Below the pieces are notes generated by a model. That model ran no database searches, was not told the origin of the DNA, and worked only from the letters and a program-made list of their open reading frames with translations. The position numbers and the translations under genes are program-made. From assembly GCF_020687685.1 (NCBI RefSeq), contig NZ_JAJEWM010000006.1, positions 1 to 64,000 of the forward strand: DNA of 64,000 nt, read 5' to 3'. The stretch's first letter is position 1. The number at the start of each line of letters is the position of its first letter. Positions 26,494 through 35,399 of this stretch are shown piece by piece. This DNA is from Tessaracoccus sp. OS52. Its GTDB lineage: Bacteria; Actinomycetota; Actinomycetes; Propionibacteriales; Propionibacteriaceae.

Positions 26494-26537
26494 GAGACCC
26501 GACCTTACTGGCAAGCGGGAGAAATGACCGGGCAGCG

Positions 26538-27476
26538 CTACCGGAGGACCGGCCGCACGTGCAGCCCCACCTCGGGGTCCACGAGGATCTCCTGCGCCGC
26601 CGGGATGCCGTCGGCCAGCAGGGTGGCCTCGACGGGCACGTTGCGCTTGACCAGCCCAAGGGCCACGGGGCCGAGTTCGTGGTGGCGGGCGCTGGAGCCG
26701 ACGAATCCGACGGCGCGCCCGTCCAGTTCCAGTTGCGCCCCGGGCGCAGGCAGTTCCAGCAGGGAACCGTCCAGGTGCAACTGCACAAGCCGACGCGGCG
26801 GCCGGCCGAGCGTGTGGACGCGGGCCACGGTCTCCTGACCCCGGTAGCACCCCTTGTCCAGGTGCGTTCCCAGCAGCCCGATTTCATTGGGGATGGTCTT
26901 GTGGTCGGTGTCCACGAAGATCCTCGGCACCCCGGCGGCGATCCGCGCGGCCTCGAAGGCCCATGTGCCGACGGGCGTCCCGGCCTCCGGGAGCGCGGTG
27001 CCGGCGGGGAGGAACACCTCCGACCCGCCCAGCTCACTGTCGCGGACCACGACGCCTTCCCCGACTGCCACCTGGTGACCGAACCAGGCCAGCTGCAGAT
27101 CCTTGCGCAGGGAGACCTCGACCCGGAGCATGAACCGCATCCTGTCGAGGAACGCCACCAGGTCCGCACCCCTGCCGGGCTCGGTCCAGCCGAGCAGGCG
27201 CTCCCCGTCGTCGACGGCGTAGAGGACGTGCTCGATGTGTCCGGTGGGTGACAGGAGCAGCATGCTGGTTGCCGCGCCGGCACGCAGCGACGTGAGGTGC
27301 TGGGTTGTCAGGTTGTGGAGCCAGTCCAGCCGGTCCGGGCCCGACACCTCGATGATGTCCCGATTCCCCAGCGCAGCCACGCCGTGACCATCCGCCATCG
27401 CACGTGCCTCCGCGACGGGGTTGCCGTAGTGCCATACGAGGCCGGCGTCGACGCCCTCCTCCACCTGGACGGCCAT
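26538..27476 (-). CDS. ygfZ: YgfZ/GcvT-domain folate-binding protein
   Basis: A 312-residue YgfZ-type protein, a folate-dependent helper in iron-sulfur cluster assembly or repair. The signature KGCYRGQE is present near residue 208 with its conserved Cys. The N-terminal SGPDRLDWLHNLTTQ and SPTGHIEHVL segments fit the GcvT fold. Its ATG is directly next to the stop of the nitrobindin-like gene, with no spacer, so both are probably one transcript with translational coupling. Confidence 0.92.
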   Translation of the reverse strand: MAVQVEEGVDAGLVWHYGNPVAEARAMADGHGVAALGNRDIIEVSGPDRLDWLHNLTTQHLTSLRAGAATSMLLLSPTGHIEHVLYAVDDGERLLGWTEPGRGADLVAFLDRMRFMLRVEVSLRKDLQLAWFGHQVAVGEGVVVRDSELGGSEVFLPAGTALPEAGTPVGTWAFEAARIAAGVPRIFVDTDHKTIPNEIGLLGTHLDKGCYRGQETVARVHTLGRPPRRLVQLHLDGSLLELPAPGAQLELDGRAVGFVGSSARHHELGPVALGLVKRNVPVEATLLADGIPAAQEILVDPEVGLHVRPVLR

Positions 27477-27980
27477 CTACTGCCTCGCCAGCCGGGCCCA
27501 CATGTGCGGGCGGAGCTCATGCTCGGTGGTGGCGCGGTCGATCGCGTACATGAGGTCGCCCTCGACCTTGCCGTAGAGCCGCTGCTCGGCGGAATGGGTC
27601 ACCTCGGCTCCCGAGGTGCGGACGACGGCGTCTGTCTGGAGGTCGATGCGGGTCACCTGGATCTTCCCGACGAAGATCTGGGTCCACCCGTTCGCGTTGG
27701 CCATCACCACCTCGACACTCGCGTCCGGGGCAGGCCGCCAGAAGCTGGTCTCCATGTCCAACGGTGCGCTGGGCTTGCCGTCCTCGCCCAGCAGGAAGGT
27801 CTGCGAGGCGCACAGCAGGTAGTCGCCGCCGTTGTGGCTGAAGTCGATGCGCTGTTCGAAGGTGAAGGCATCGCCGTTGTGGTCGGTGCCGTTGCCGGTG
27901 CCCTCCCAGCGGCCCACCAACCAACCGAGCGCCGTCAGCTTGGGGTTCAGGCCCTCGGGGACCTCGATGTCAATCTGCAT
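27477..27980 (-). CDS. Nitrobindin-like heme-binding beta-barrel protein (FABP family)
   Basis: A 167-residue beta-barrel protein. The GRWEGTGNG motif near residue 20 is the GxWxGxG signature, and the barrel continues to the C-terminal RATTEHELRPHMWARLARQ. In this family a C-terminal His on the last strand binds heme iron, and a candidate is the His before MWARL. Roles in nitric oxide or peroxynitrite handling are known for homologues. ATG 27980 is chosen because GGAGG lies six bases upstream; the frame is open to 28013. It overlaps the stop of a small upstream ORF by 11 bp. Confidence 0.9.
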   Translation of the reverse strand: MQIDIEVPEGLNPKLTALGWLVGRWEGTGNGTDHNGDAFTFEQRIDFSHNGGDYLLCASQTFLLGEDGKPSAPLDMETSFWRPAPDASVEVVMANANGWTQIFVGKIQVTRIDLQTDAVVRTSGAEVTHSAEQRLYGKVEGDLMYAIDRATTEHELRPHMWARLARQ

Positions 27981-28095
27981 CTTCTCGCCTCCATGTAGAA
28001 ACCGCCGAGGCAACCGCGAAGCCCACCCCGACCAGCGCGGCCAGCGCCAGTGCGCAGCTGAAGGCGATCAGGATCCAGACGCTCACGATTCCCAC
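27970..28095 (-). CDS. Small one-helix membrane protein (41 aa)
   Basis: A short frame beginning GTG at 28095 and ending in TGA at 27970. It encodes one long hydrophobic helix (about residues 4-32, VWILIAFSCALALAALVGVG) and a charged tail STWRREDAD. The stop overlaps the start of the nitrobindin-like gene. The frame is also open further upstream to 28674, but that part is antisense to dtd. The upstream GGGCAG is a weak ribosome site. It is plausible as a small membrane protein but could be a leader only. Confidence 0.45.
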   Translation of the reverse strand: MGIVSVWILIAFSCALALAALVGVGFAVASAVSTWRREDAD

Positions 28096-28155
28096 GCTGC
28101 CCGAGTCTACTGCTCTCGGTGAGGACCCTCGGCGACGCTGGTGTAGACAGGAGAC

Positions 28156-28593
28156 ATGCGCGCAGTGATCACCCGGGTGTCCCAGGCTTCGGTGACCGTG
28201 GACGGCGAGGTCGTCGCCGAACTGCCCCGTCCCGGCCTGCTGGTACTGGCCGGCGTGGGGCGCGACGAGGACCCCGGGCATCCGGCCAAGCTCGCCGGCA
28301 AGATCCACAAGCTGCGCATCCTCGACGGTGCCCGCTCGGCCGCGCAGACCGGCGCCCCCATCCTCGTGGTGAGCCAGTTCACGCTGTTCGCGTCCACCCG
28401 CAAAGGCGGGGTCCCCTCGTGGAGCAGGGCAGCGTCGGCGGCGGAAGCGGAGCCCCTGGTGGAACTCCTGTGCGAAGAACTGGAGGCGCTGGGCGCCGAG
28501 GTCCACCGCGGCCGGTTCGGTGCGCACATGGACGTTGCCTCGGTCAACGACGGTCCGATCACCATCTGGATCGACACGGCCAACCCGGACTGA
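28156..28593 (+). CDS. dtd: D-aminoacyl-tRNA deacylase
   Basis: A 145-residue DTD protein that hydrolyses D-amino acids from mischarged tRNA. The opening MRAVITRVSQASVTVDGE, the SQFTLFA motif near residue 75 and the NDGPITIWI motif at the C-terminus (GP motif, as cis-Gly-Pro variant) are the family hallmarks. ATG 28156 follows AGGAG. Length is normal. It converges on the discoidin-like gene with 16 bp between stops. Confidence 0.95.
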   Translation: MRAVITRVSQASVTVDGEVVAELPRPGLLVLAGVGRDEDPGHPAKLAGKIHKLRILDGARSAAQTGAPILVVSQFTLFASTRKGGVPSWSRAASAAEAEPLVELLCEELEALGAEVHRGRFGAHMDVASVNDGPITIWIDTANPD

Positions 28594-28609
28594 GCCTGCA
28601 GCGGCGACC

Positions 28610-29386
28610 CTAGGCAGTCGTGAGGAAGTCCAGGGCGCTGATGGACACGGCGTCGCTGGCCGGGTCCGTGGCACCTGTGACCGTGACGTCGAGGATGGTC
28701 ATCTTCACCCAGTCCGCCTTGACCGGGGGGAACCTGACCTCCTGCGGCAGGCGGTCGTTGGCCGCCAGGCCCTGGAGCGTCCAGGACCCGTCGGAGAACG
28801 TCCACTTGACGGAAAGGACCCTGCGCTCGGCGAGGTAGGCGTCGGTTCGCACGGTGTTGCCGTTGACTAGCCGCACACCCACGACGGGCTGTGACGGGTC
28901 GAGGGTGAAGGTGAGCTCCTCGTCGACCCCGGAGCCCTCGCAACGCCAGATGGTGTTGGGATTTCCGTCCAGGAGGTGGTCCGGACCCTCGTTCGTGGGG
29001 CCCTGACGGCAGGCCCCGCGCGCGTCCAGGACCGCCAGGTTCCGAACGGGGCCATCGTAGGGGACCAGTGTCGGGCCGGTGGACGTCGATGACGTGGGGG
29101 AAGAGCTCTGCGAGACGCTCGGTGACCCACTTCCGGTCGCCTGCGGCGAGCCGTCACCCCCCAACATGAGCAGCCGGCCGATCCCGAACCCGAGCAGCAG
29201 CGCTCCGAGCACACCGGCGACCACCAGACGGGGTGCCACCCCGCGGCCGAACGGCCGGCGCGGCGTCACCGCCTCGGACGACTGCTCCGTGCCGCCGTCG
29301 CTCTTCTCCTGCCCGACGTCGACGGATTCCTGGGACGCCTGTTCCCGGAAGAACTCGTCTGGCAGGCGGTTGGGCATGGGGTACAT
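28610..29386 (-). CDS. Membrane-anchored discoidin-like (NADase-type glycan-binding) protein
   Basis: A 258-residue protein from ATG 29386. A cytoplasmic N-terminal part of about 50 residues with acidic and polar sequence precedes one membrane helix (LVVAGVLGALLLGFGIGRLL). A Ser/Thr-rich linker follows, then an outer domain from about residue 105 to the end. That domain has HLLDGNPNTIWRCEG and VGVRLVNGNT, typical of the F5/8-type beta-sandwich called the NADase-type glycan-binding domain. It probably binds a ligand at the cell surface; there is no catalytic part. The frame is open to 29554 but that would overlap the divergent glnR-like gene. Confidence 0.75.
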   Translation of the reverse strand: MYPMPNRLPDEFFREQASQESVDVGQEKSDGGTEQSSEAVTPRRPFGRGVAPRLVVAGVLGALLLGFGIGRLLMLGGDGSPQATGSGSPSVSQSSSPTSSTSTGPTLVPYDGPVRNLAVLDARGACRQGPTNEGPDHLLDGNPNTIWRCEGSGVDEELTFTLDPSQPVVGVRLVNGNTVRTDAYLAERRVLSVKWTFSDGSWTLQGLAANDRLPQEVRFPPVKADWVKMTILDVTVTGATDPASDAVSISALDFLTTA

Positions 29387-29488
29387 GCTACGCGGCTGTC
29401 CGTCCGGCCCGCCGGTCAGCAGCGGTGGCGAAGCCGCCGGGGTGAATCCATTAGGATTGTCACGGTCTGAACCGGTTGGGAGGCGAAC

Positions 29489-30160
29489 ATGGGCAACGTG
29501 CTGTTCGTGTCCCAGCGTCCCGACGCCGCCGGACTCCTCGCCCTGCTGAGCCACTCCACCACCGTTGCCGCCAACTCCGAGGATGCCCTCAAGCGCATCG
29601 ACAACGCCGATGTCGTGCTTGCCGACGGCCGCGAGGACCTCGCCTGGGCACGAGCTGTGACGGCCACGCTCCGCTCGGCCCGCGAGGACGCACCCATCCT
29701 CCTGCTGGTTCCGGTGAACGGGATCTCGCTGATCGGCAGGGACTGGGGCTTCACCGATTTCGTCGTCGACGGTGCCGAGCCCTCCGAACTGGACGCGCGC
29801 ATCCGCCTGCTGGTGCGTTCAGCGGACGCCTCCCGGGTGCTGGTGGCCGGGCCCATCCGGATCGACGAGGCGGCTTACCATGCCACCCTTTCCGGCGAGC
29901 CTCTCGACCTCACCTACACGGAGTTCGAACTCCTGCGCTACCTGATGCAGCACCCGGGCCGGGTCCTCACCCGCGAGGTGCTCCTGAGCCAGGTGTGGGG
30001 CTACGACTACTTCGGGGGCACCCGGACCGTGGACGTGCACGTGCGCCGGTTGCGGGCGAAGCTGGGCCAGTACGACTCCTACATCGGTACAGTGCGAAAC
30101 GTCGGCTACCGCTTCACCAGCGTCCGGGAGGGCCGTGATGTTCAAGACAGACCAACCTGA
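29489..30160 (+). CDS. glnR: GlnR-like orphan OmpR-family regulator
   Basis: A 223-residue protein with a receiver-like N-terminal domain and an OmpR-type winged helix. The receiver part is degenerate: no acidic pair follows the first strand, although an Asp in VVLADGREDL lies where phosphorylation would occur. The DNA-binding half has LTYTEFELLRYLMQHPGRVLTREVLL and TVDVHVRRLRAKLG, complete. This matches GlnR, the orphan nitrogen regulator of actinobacteria. As in mycobacteria, the next gene is mshD, here overlapping it by about 23 bp. GGGAGG precedes the ATG. Assignment to GlnR rather than another orphan regulator rests on degeneracy plus synteny. Confidence 0.82.
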   Translation: MGNVLFVSQRPDAAGLLALLSHSTTVAANSEDALKRIDNADVVLADGREDLAWARAVTATLRSAREDAPILLLVPVNGISLIGRDWGFTDFVVDGAEPSELDARIRLLVRSADASRVLVAGPIRIDEAAYHATLSGEPLDLTYTEFELLRYLMQHPGRVLTREVLLSQVWGYDYFGGTRTVDVHVRRLRAKLGQYDSYIGTVRNVGYRFTSVREGRDVQDRPT

Positions 30161-30992
30161 CCGCAGCACTCGCGACGCCATCCTCGCGCTCGCCGCGGAA
30201 CTGGAGACCGCCGACGGCACCGGCCCGCTGAACGAGTCGGCCACCCTCGTGGTCCGGGGCGAGCGGCCCGGCACCTTCTACATCTCCCTCGCCGACGACG
30301 TGCTCGCCGGGTTCGCCGTCGCCGACCCCCGCGAGGCCACCATCGTGGCGGGCGTCCGCCCTTCTCACCGACGACGCGGCCTCGGCTCAGGACTGCTGAG
30401 CGCGGCTCTTGACGATTTCGGTGACTACTCGGTGTGGGCCTTCGGGACCCAGCCGGGCGCCGTCGGGCTGGCCGAGCACCTCGGGCTCGTGGCCGCGCGC
30501 GGGTTGCTCAAGCTGGGGCGCGCCCTGGGGGAAGAGCGCGTGGGTCCCATCCCGGAGGGGTACCGGATCACCACCTACCACGACTCCGACGCCGAACAGG
30601 TGGTGGCAGTCAACGCAGCGGCGTTCGCCCACCATCCCGAACAGGGCAAGCTGACCGTCGAGGAGTTCCACGGACTCACCCTGCAACCATGGTTCTCTCC
30701 CGAGGGCCTGTTCGTGGGAAGGCAGGGCGACGAGGTGGCCGGGTTCCACTGGACGAAGCGCCACGATGCCGACAACGGAGAGGTCTACGTGCTGGCCGTG
30801 CACCCTGATCACGGCGGCGTCGGCCTGGGCAGGGTCCTGCTGGAGACGGGACTCGCACACCTGGAGGACATCGGCTGCAAGGCCGTGCACCTCTACGTGG
30901 AGGCCGAGGCCCAGCGGGTGGTGCGGATGTACCGTTCGGCTAACTTTGAACAGATCAACCTTGACACCAGTTACAGACGCGAGGACGCATGA
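30138..30992 (+). CDS. mshD: Mycothiol synthase (mycothiol acetyltransferase)
   Basis: A 284-residue protein made of two GNAT domains. The N-terminal one (about 1-135) has [13 protein letters not shown], and the C-terminal one (about 145-284) has [23 protein letters not shown] and FHWTKRHD. This tandem GNAT layout is characteristic of MshD, which acetylates Cys-GlcN-Ins with acetyl-CoA to finish mycothiol. ATG 30138 has GGGAGG six bases upstream; GTG 30135 is too close to it. The last codons overlap ppk1 as ATGA. mtr at 39535 belongs to the same thiol system. Confidence 0.93.
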   Translation: MFKTDQPDRSTRDAILALAAELETADGTGPLNESATLVVRGERPGTFYISLADDVLAGFAVADPREATIVAGVRPSHRRRGLGSGLLSAALDDFGDYSVWAFGTQPGAVGLAEHLGLVAARGLLKLGRALGEERVGPIPEGYRITTYHDSDAEQVVAVNAAAFAHHPEQGKLTVEEFHGLTLQPWFSPEGLFVGRQGDEVAGFHWTKRHDADNGEVYVLAVHPDHGGVGLGRVLLETGLAHLEDIGCKAVHLYVEAEAQRVVRMYRSANFEQINLDTSYRREDA

Positions 30993-33073
30993 GCACGCAG
31001 CCTGCCCCCTACCTGCCCGAGGACCGGTTCGCCGATCGCGAGATGGATTGGCTCGAGTTCAACAACCGGGTGCTGGACCTGGCCAAGGACGGGCCTCGCG
31101 TCCCCTTGATCGAGCGCGCGAAGTTCGCCGCCATCTTCTCCAGCAACCTCGATGAGTTCTTCATGGTGCGCGTGGCAGGCCTGAAGCGGCGCATCCAGGC
31201 GGGTGTGGCCGTGCGGACCGTGACGGGCCAGATGCCCGGCGAACTGCACTCCGCCATCCTGCGCAGGACCGCGGAGCTGGTGGCCGAGCAGTCGCGCGTG
31301 TTCCAGGACGAGCTGCGGCCCGAACTGAAGGCCCAGGGGATCGAGATCCTGACGTGGGCGGAACTGACCGCTGCGGAGAAGGACAGGATGCGCACGCTGT
31401 TCGCCGAGCGCATCTTCCCCGTGCTCACGCCGCTGGCTGTCGACCCTTCCCACCCCTTCCCCTACATCTCCGGGCTGAGCATCAACCTGGCCGTGCTGCT
31501 GAAACACCCCACCACCGGCGCCGAACAGTTCGCGCGCGTCAAGGTGCCTGCCATCCTCGATCGGTTCATCAAGCTCGCCGAGGGCCGGTTCGTACCGCTG
31601 GAGGAGGTCATCGGCCGCCACCTCGGGCAGCTGTTCACCGGCAGGGTGGTGCTGAGCTACACGACCTTCCGCGTCACCCGCAACGAGGACATCGAGGTTG
31701 AGGAGGACGACGCGGAGAACCTCCTGTTCGCCCTCGAGAAGGAGCTCCTGCGCCGCAAGGTGGGTCGCCCGCCGGTCCGGCTTGAGGTGGAGGAGGACAT
31801 CGACGAGAAGATCCTGCAACTCCTCATGGCGGAGATGGAGATCCACCCGGACGAGGTCTTCCACCTGCCGCGGCCGCTTGACCTCACCGGGCTGTTCGCG
31901 CTGGCGGACACCTCCCGCGAGGACCTGCTCTACCCCAACTTCCTGCCCATCACGCATCCGGACCTCGCCGAGGTGGAGAGCGCCAGCCCGGCGGACATGT
32001 TCAAGGCCCTCAAGAGGCGCGACGTCCTGGTGCAGCACCCCTACGACTCGTTCGCCACCTCCGTGCAGAGGTTCGTCGAACAGGCGGCGGCGGACCCCCA
32101 TGTCCTGGCCATCAAGCAGACCCTCTACCGGACATCGGGCGACTCACCCATTGTCGACGCCCTGATCGAGGCCGCGGCGGCGGGCAAGCAGGTCCTGGCC
32201 GTGGTGGAGATCAAGGCGCGTTTCGACGAGCAGGCCAACATCGGCTGGGCCCGCAAGCTGGAGCAGGCGGGCGTCCACGTCGTCTACGGCATGGTCGGGC
32301 TCAAGACCCACTGCAAGCTGTGCCTGGTGGTCCGGACCGAGAGCGACGGGCTGCGGCGTTACGCCCACATCGGCACTGGCAACTACAACCCCAAGACGGC
32401 CCGCACCTACGAGGACATGGGGTTGCTCACCAGCAATCCCATCATCACCGACGACGTCGCCCGGCTGTTCAACCACCTCTCGGGCATGACCGCCGAGACC
32501 AACTACCGGCGCCTGCTGGTGGCCCCGCACGGCATCCGGTCGGGTCTGCTGGCCTACATCGACCGGGAGATCGCCAACCACCGAGCCGGCAAGCCCGCGG
32601 GGATCCGCATCAAGGTCAACTCCGCAGTTGACGAGGCCCTGATCGACGCCTTCTACCGGGCCTCCCAGGCGGGGGTGCCGGTGGATCTGTGGGTGCGCGG
32701 CATCTGCACCATCCGTCCGGGCGTCCCGGGCCTGAGCGAGAACATCAGGGTGCGCTCCATCCTTGGACGCTTCCTGGAGCACTCCCGCGTGTTCTGGTTC
32801 GCGGGCGCCGGCAGGCCAACGGTCGGCATCGGTTCGGCCGACCTGATGCACCGCAACCTGGACCGCCGGGTGGAGGCCGTCGTGGGGCTGACCAACCCTT
32901 CGCACGTCCGGCGGATCGAAGAGCTGTTCGACCTGGCCTTCGCGCCCGACACCGTTCACTGGGAGCTCGTGGACACCACCTGGACGGCCCACACCCACGA
33001 CTCCGACGGCAACCCCTTGGTGGACCTGCAGTCGACCCTGATCCGGCAGGCTGCGTCCCGGCGGGCGCGATGA
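30989..33073 (+). CDS. ppk1: Polyphosphate kinase 1
   Basis: A 694-residue PPK1, which builds polyphosphate from ATP at the membrane. The N-terminal region begins [17 protein letters not shown]; the C-terminal phospholipase D-like half has [21 protein letters not shown] and [11 protein letters not shown], with the autophosphorylated His at about residue 460. Length is normal. Its ATG overlaps the mshD stop, and its stop overlaps the start of the Nudix gene, so mshD, ppk1 and mutT1 form one coupled unit. pstSCAB follows downstream on the same strand. Confidence 0.96.
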   Translation: MSTQPAPYLPEDRFADREMDWLEFNNRVLDLAKDGPRVPLIERAKFAAIFSSNLDEFFMVRVAGLKRRIQAGVAVRTVTGQMPGELHSAILRRTAELVAEQSRVFQDELRPELKAQGIEILTWAELTAAEKDRMRTLFAERIFPVLTPLAVDPSHPFPYISGLSINLAVLLKHPTTGAEQFARVKVPAILDRFIKLAEGRFVPLEEVIGRHLGQLFTGRVVLSYTTFRVTRNEDIEVEEDDAENLLFALEKELLRRKVGRPPVRLEVEEDIDEKILQLLMAEMEIHPDEVFHLPRPLDLTGLFALADTSREDLLYPNFLPITHPDLAEVESASPADMFKALKRRDVLVQHPYDSFATSVQRFVEQAAADPHVLAIKQTLYRTSGDSPIVDALIEAAAAGKQVLAVVEIKARFDEQANIGWARKLEQAGVHVVYGMVGLKTHCKLCLVVRTESDGLRRYAHIGTGNYNPKTARTYEDMGLLTSNPIITDDVARLFNHLSGMTAETNYRRLLVAPHGIRSGLLAYIDREIANHRAGKPAGIRIKVNSAVDEALIDAFYRASQAGVPVDLWVRGICTIRPGVPGLSENIRVRSILGRFLEHSRVFWFAGAGRPTVGIGSADLMHRNLDRRVEAVVGLTNPSHVRRIEELFDLAFAPDTVHWELVDTTWTAHTHDSDGNPLVDLQSTLIRQAASRRAR

Positions 33074-33942
33074 CCAAGCAGCCGAAGGTCATCGCGGCCG
33101 GCGGCGTGGTGCTGCGGCGCCAGGGCGACGAGCAGCAGGTCCTGCTGGTCTACCGCCGCAGGTACGACGACTGGTCCCTGCCGAAGGGCAAGGGGCAGGT
33201 GGACGAGTACCTCCCCGAGACGGCGGTCCGCGAGATCCTGGAGGAGACAGGCGTCCAGGCGAAACTGGACCTCCGGCTGCCCACCGTCCGCTACGACGTC
33301 GCGAAGGGTCCCAAGGCAACCCATTACTGGCGGGCGAGCGTGCTCAGCGAGGCTGTCCGCGCCCCCGACGACGAGGTTGAGCAGGCGCAATGGTTCCCCG
33401 TGGATGAGGCCATGGAGAAGGTCACCTACGAAGACGAGCGCCCGGTCATCCGGGAGGCCGTGGAGCAGCCGCACACCAACGTCCTGCTGCTGGTTCGCCA
33501 CGGCAAGGCGATGCTCCGCAAGGACTGGACGGGCCCCGACCAGAAGCGCCGGCTGACCGGCCGCGGGAGGCGGCAGGCAGAGGACCTCGTCGGACTGCTG
33601 ACGACCTTCGGCGTCGGACGCCTGACCAGTTCGTCGGCCCGCCGCTGCATGGACACGCTCAAGCCGTACGCCGACGAGTACGGGCTGGAGGTGGAGGGGA
33701 TAGACCTGTTCACCGAGGAGGAGGGGACGAAGCACCCCAAGAGGGTCGCCCAGCGAATGGCTGAACTCGCCTCGTCGCTCACCTGCCCCACTGCCTTGTG
33801 CGGCCACCGTCCGGTGCTGCCCGCCATGTACAGGGGCCTCGGTCTGGAGCCGCGCCCGATGGTGGTGGGCGAGGCGCTGGCGGTGCATCTCCTGCCCGAC
33901 GGCACCGTCCTGCGTTCCGAAGTGCTCAAACCGACTGCCTGA
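33070..33942 (+). CDS. mutT1: Nudix hydrolase fused to histidine phosphatase (MutT1-like)
   Basis: A 290-residue two-domain protein. The N-terminal Nudix box is intact: G-x5-E-x7-REILEETG near residues 40-62. The C-terminal domain has LLVRHGKA near residue 141 and ALCGHRP for the second His, as in the histidine phosphatase superfamily. This fusion is the mycobacterial MutT1 layout, which cleaves 8-oxo-(d)GTP and diadenosine polyphosphates. The ATG overlaps the ppk1 stop by four bases. It is the last gene before the 213-bp regulatory gap of pstS. Confidence 0.93.
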   Translation: MTKQPKVIAAGGVVLRRQGDEQQVLLVYRRRYDDWSLPKGKGQVDEYLPETAVREILEETGVQAKLDLRLPTVRYDVAKGPKATHYWRASVLSEAVRAPDDEVEQAQWFPVDEAMEKVTYEDERPVIREAVEQPHTNVLLLVRHGKAMLRKDWTGPDQKRRLTGRGRRQAEDLVGLLTTFGVGRLTSSSARRCMDTLKPYADEYGLEVEGIDLFTEEEGTKHPKRVAQRMAELASSLTCPTALCGHRPVLPAMYRGLGLEPRPMVVGEALAVHLLPDGTVLRSEVLKPTA

Positions 33943-34030
33943 CCGGCACGGGGCGGGCTGCGGGCGAGCAAGGTAACGAACTGACAACAACTACCCCCTC
34001 GTCGCACCCGGGACACAGAACTCGCTGAAA

Positions 34031-34070
34031 GTTCACCTTCCGTTAACCAAGAGTGCGCTGATGCTTCACC
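34031..34070 (+). promoter_or_regulatory. PHO-box-like direct repeats upstream of pstS
   Basis: GTTCACC at 34031-34037 and GTTAACC at 34042-34048 are 11 bp apart, and CTTCACC at 34064-34070 is exactly two further 11-bp steps on (unit 34053 is degenerate). Actinobacterial PhoP binds 11-bp direct repeats of GTTCACC type. A CTTCACG at 34083 is out of phase. A short hairpin (34110-34115 with 34119-34124) follows in the leader. Confidence 0.75.
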
Positions 34071-34155
34071 TTCCCGGAATAGCTTCACGGATGTAGAACG
34101 TCCGTTCCACGGGCCTGAGGCCCGCCCAGTACGTCAAACCCCGGAAGGGAAACAA

Positions 34156-35298
34156 ATGAAGTTGCGTCTGTCCGCAGCCCTTGGCCTGAGCGCTGCCCTG
34201 CTGCTCTCCGCATGCGCCGCCAACGAGCAGCCCACCGATCAGGAAACCACCGCAGACACCACCGCGGTCGCCACTGATGGCAACTCCGAAGCAACCACCG
34301 ATGCGACCGAGTCCGAGGCCCCGTCCGACCTGTCGGGCAGCCTGAACGGCATCGGTTCCTCGGCCATGAACGTGGCCCAGACGAACTGGATCGCAGAATT
34401 CCAGACCGCCAACCCCGGCGTGACCGTCCTCTACTCCCCTGATGGCTCCGGCGCAGGCCGTGACGCCTTCACGGGCGGCGGCGCCGATTTCGCTGGCTCT
34501 GACCGCGCTTTCAAGGCCGACGAGAACGTCGCCGGCGCCTTCGCCAACTGCACCCCCGAGTCGATCGCCTACGACCTGCCGGTCTACATCTCCCCGATCG
34601 CCGTGATCTTCAACGTCGAGGGCGTCGAGGAACTCAACCTCACCCCGGCCGTGCTCGCAGGCATTTTCGCCGGTGACATCACCAACTGGAACGCGCCCGA
34701 GATCGCTGAACTCAACGAGGGCGCAGAACTGCCTGACCTCGCCATCACCCCGGTGCACCGCTCCGACGACTCGGGCACCACCGAGAACTTCACCGACTAC
34801 CTCAACAAGGCAGCCGGCGACGTCTGGACCAACGAGGCCGACGGCGAATGGCCGATCCAGGGCGGCGAAGCTGCCAAGGGCACCTCCGGTGTCGTGGCGG
34901 CCGTCACCAACGGTGTCGGGGCCATCGGCTACGCCGACGCCTCGCAGGCAGAGGGCCTTTCCATCGCCAAGGTGGGCAAGGACGGCGAGTTCTTCGGCCC
35001 CACCGCCGAGGACGCTGCGGCAGCCGTCGAGGCCTCCCCCGTTGAGGAGGGCCGCGAGGAGCACGACCTGGCCCTCGAACTGGACCGCAACGCCGGCGGC
35101 TACCCCATCGTCCTGGTGGCCTATGCACTGGCCTGCGCGGACTACGCCGACGACGAGCAGGGTGCCCTGGTCAAGGAGTACCTCGGTTACATCGCGAGCC
35201 CTGAGGGCCAGGAAGTCGCCGCTGCAGGTGCGGGTTCCGCTCCCCTGTCCGACGCTCTCTCCGAGAAGGTTCTGGCAGCTATCGACGCCATCGCGTGA
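34156..35298 (+). CDS. pstS: Phosphate ABC transporter substrate-binding lipoprotein
   Basis: A 380-residue lipoprotein; the lipobox LSAC gives Cys20. A Thr/Glu/Asp-rich linker of about 40 residues follows. The binding domain starts with LNGIGSSAMNVAQTNWIAEF and has the phosphate-site segments SPDGSGAGRDAFTGGGADFAGSDRAF and VHRSDDSGTTENFT. It captures phosphate at the outer face for PstCAB. The ATG has GGAAGGGA upstream. The PHO-box-like repeats lie 85-125 bp before the start. A hairpin after the gene may reduce transcription into pstC, as is usual for a binding protein made in excess. Confidence 0.96.
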   Translation: MKLRLSAALGLSAALLLSACAANEQPTDQETTADTTAVATDGNSEATTDATESEAPSDLSGSLNGIGSSAMNVAQTNWIAEFQTANPGVTVLYSPDGSGAGRDAFTGGGADFAGSDRAFKADENVAGAFANCTPESIAYDLPVYISPIAVIFNVEGVEELNLTPAVLAGIFAGDITNWNAPEIAELNEGAELPDLAITPVHRSDDSGTTENFTDYLNKAAGDVWTNEADGEWPIQGGEAAKGTSGVVAAVTNGVGAIGYADASQAEGLSIAKVGKDGEFFGPTAEDAAAAVEASPVEEGREEHDLALELDRNAGGYPIVLVAYALACADYADDEQGALVKEYLGYIASPEGQEVAAAGAGSAPLSDALSEKVLAAIDAIA

Positions 35299-35319
35299 CG
35301 GATGTCCTAACCTGAAACC

Positions 35320-35356
35320 AACCGCGCCCGCCTCCGAATCCGGGGCGGGCGCGGTT
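35320..35356 (+). terminator. 13-bp hairpin between pstS and pstC
   Basis: Bases 35320-35332 pair exactly with 35344-35356 around an 11-base loop. It starts 22 bp after the pstS stop. No T-tract. It probably acts as a partial terminator or 3'-end stabiliser. Confidence 0.75.
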
Positions 35357-35399
35357 CCCATGTCTGAAGCAGGCCAGTTCAGCGATCACCAGGAGCACC

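Noticed and set aside
25303-26838. A 511-codon His/Gln-rich frame on the plus strand
   Set aside because: Antisense to the acyltransferase-3 and ygfZ genes, which have clear family motifs; the composition is an artefact.
30971-32101. A 376-codon minus-strand frame opposite ppk1
   Set aside because: Shadow of ppk1, whose catalytic motifs are intact.
33943-34030. Additional gene between mutT1 and pstS
   Set aside because: No frame with start, ribosome site and sensible composition; the region is better explained as promoter.
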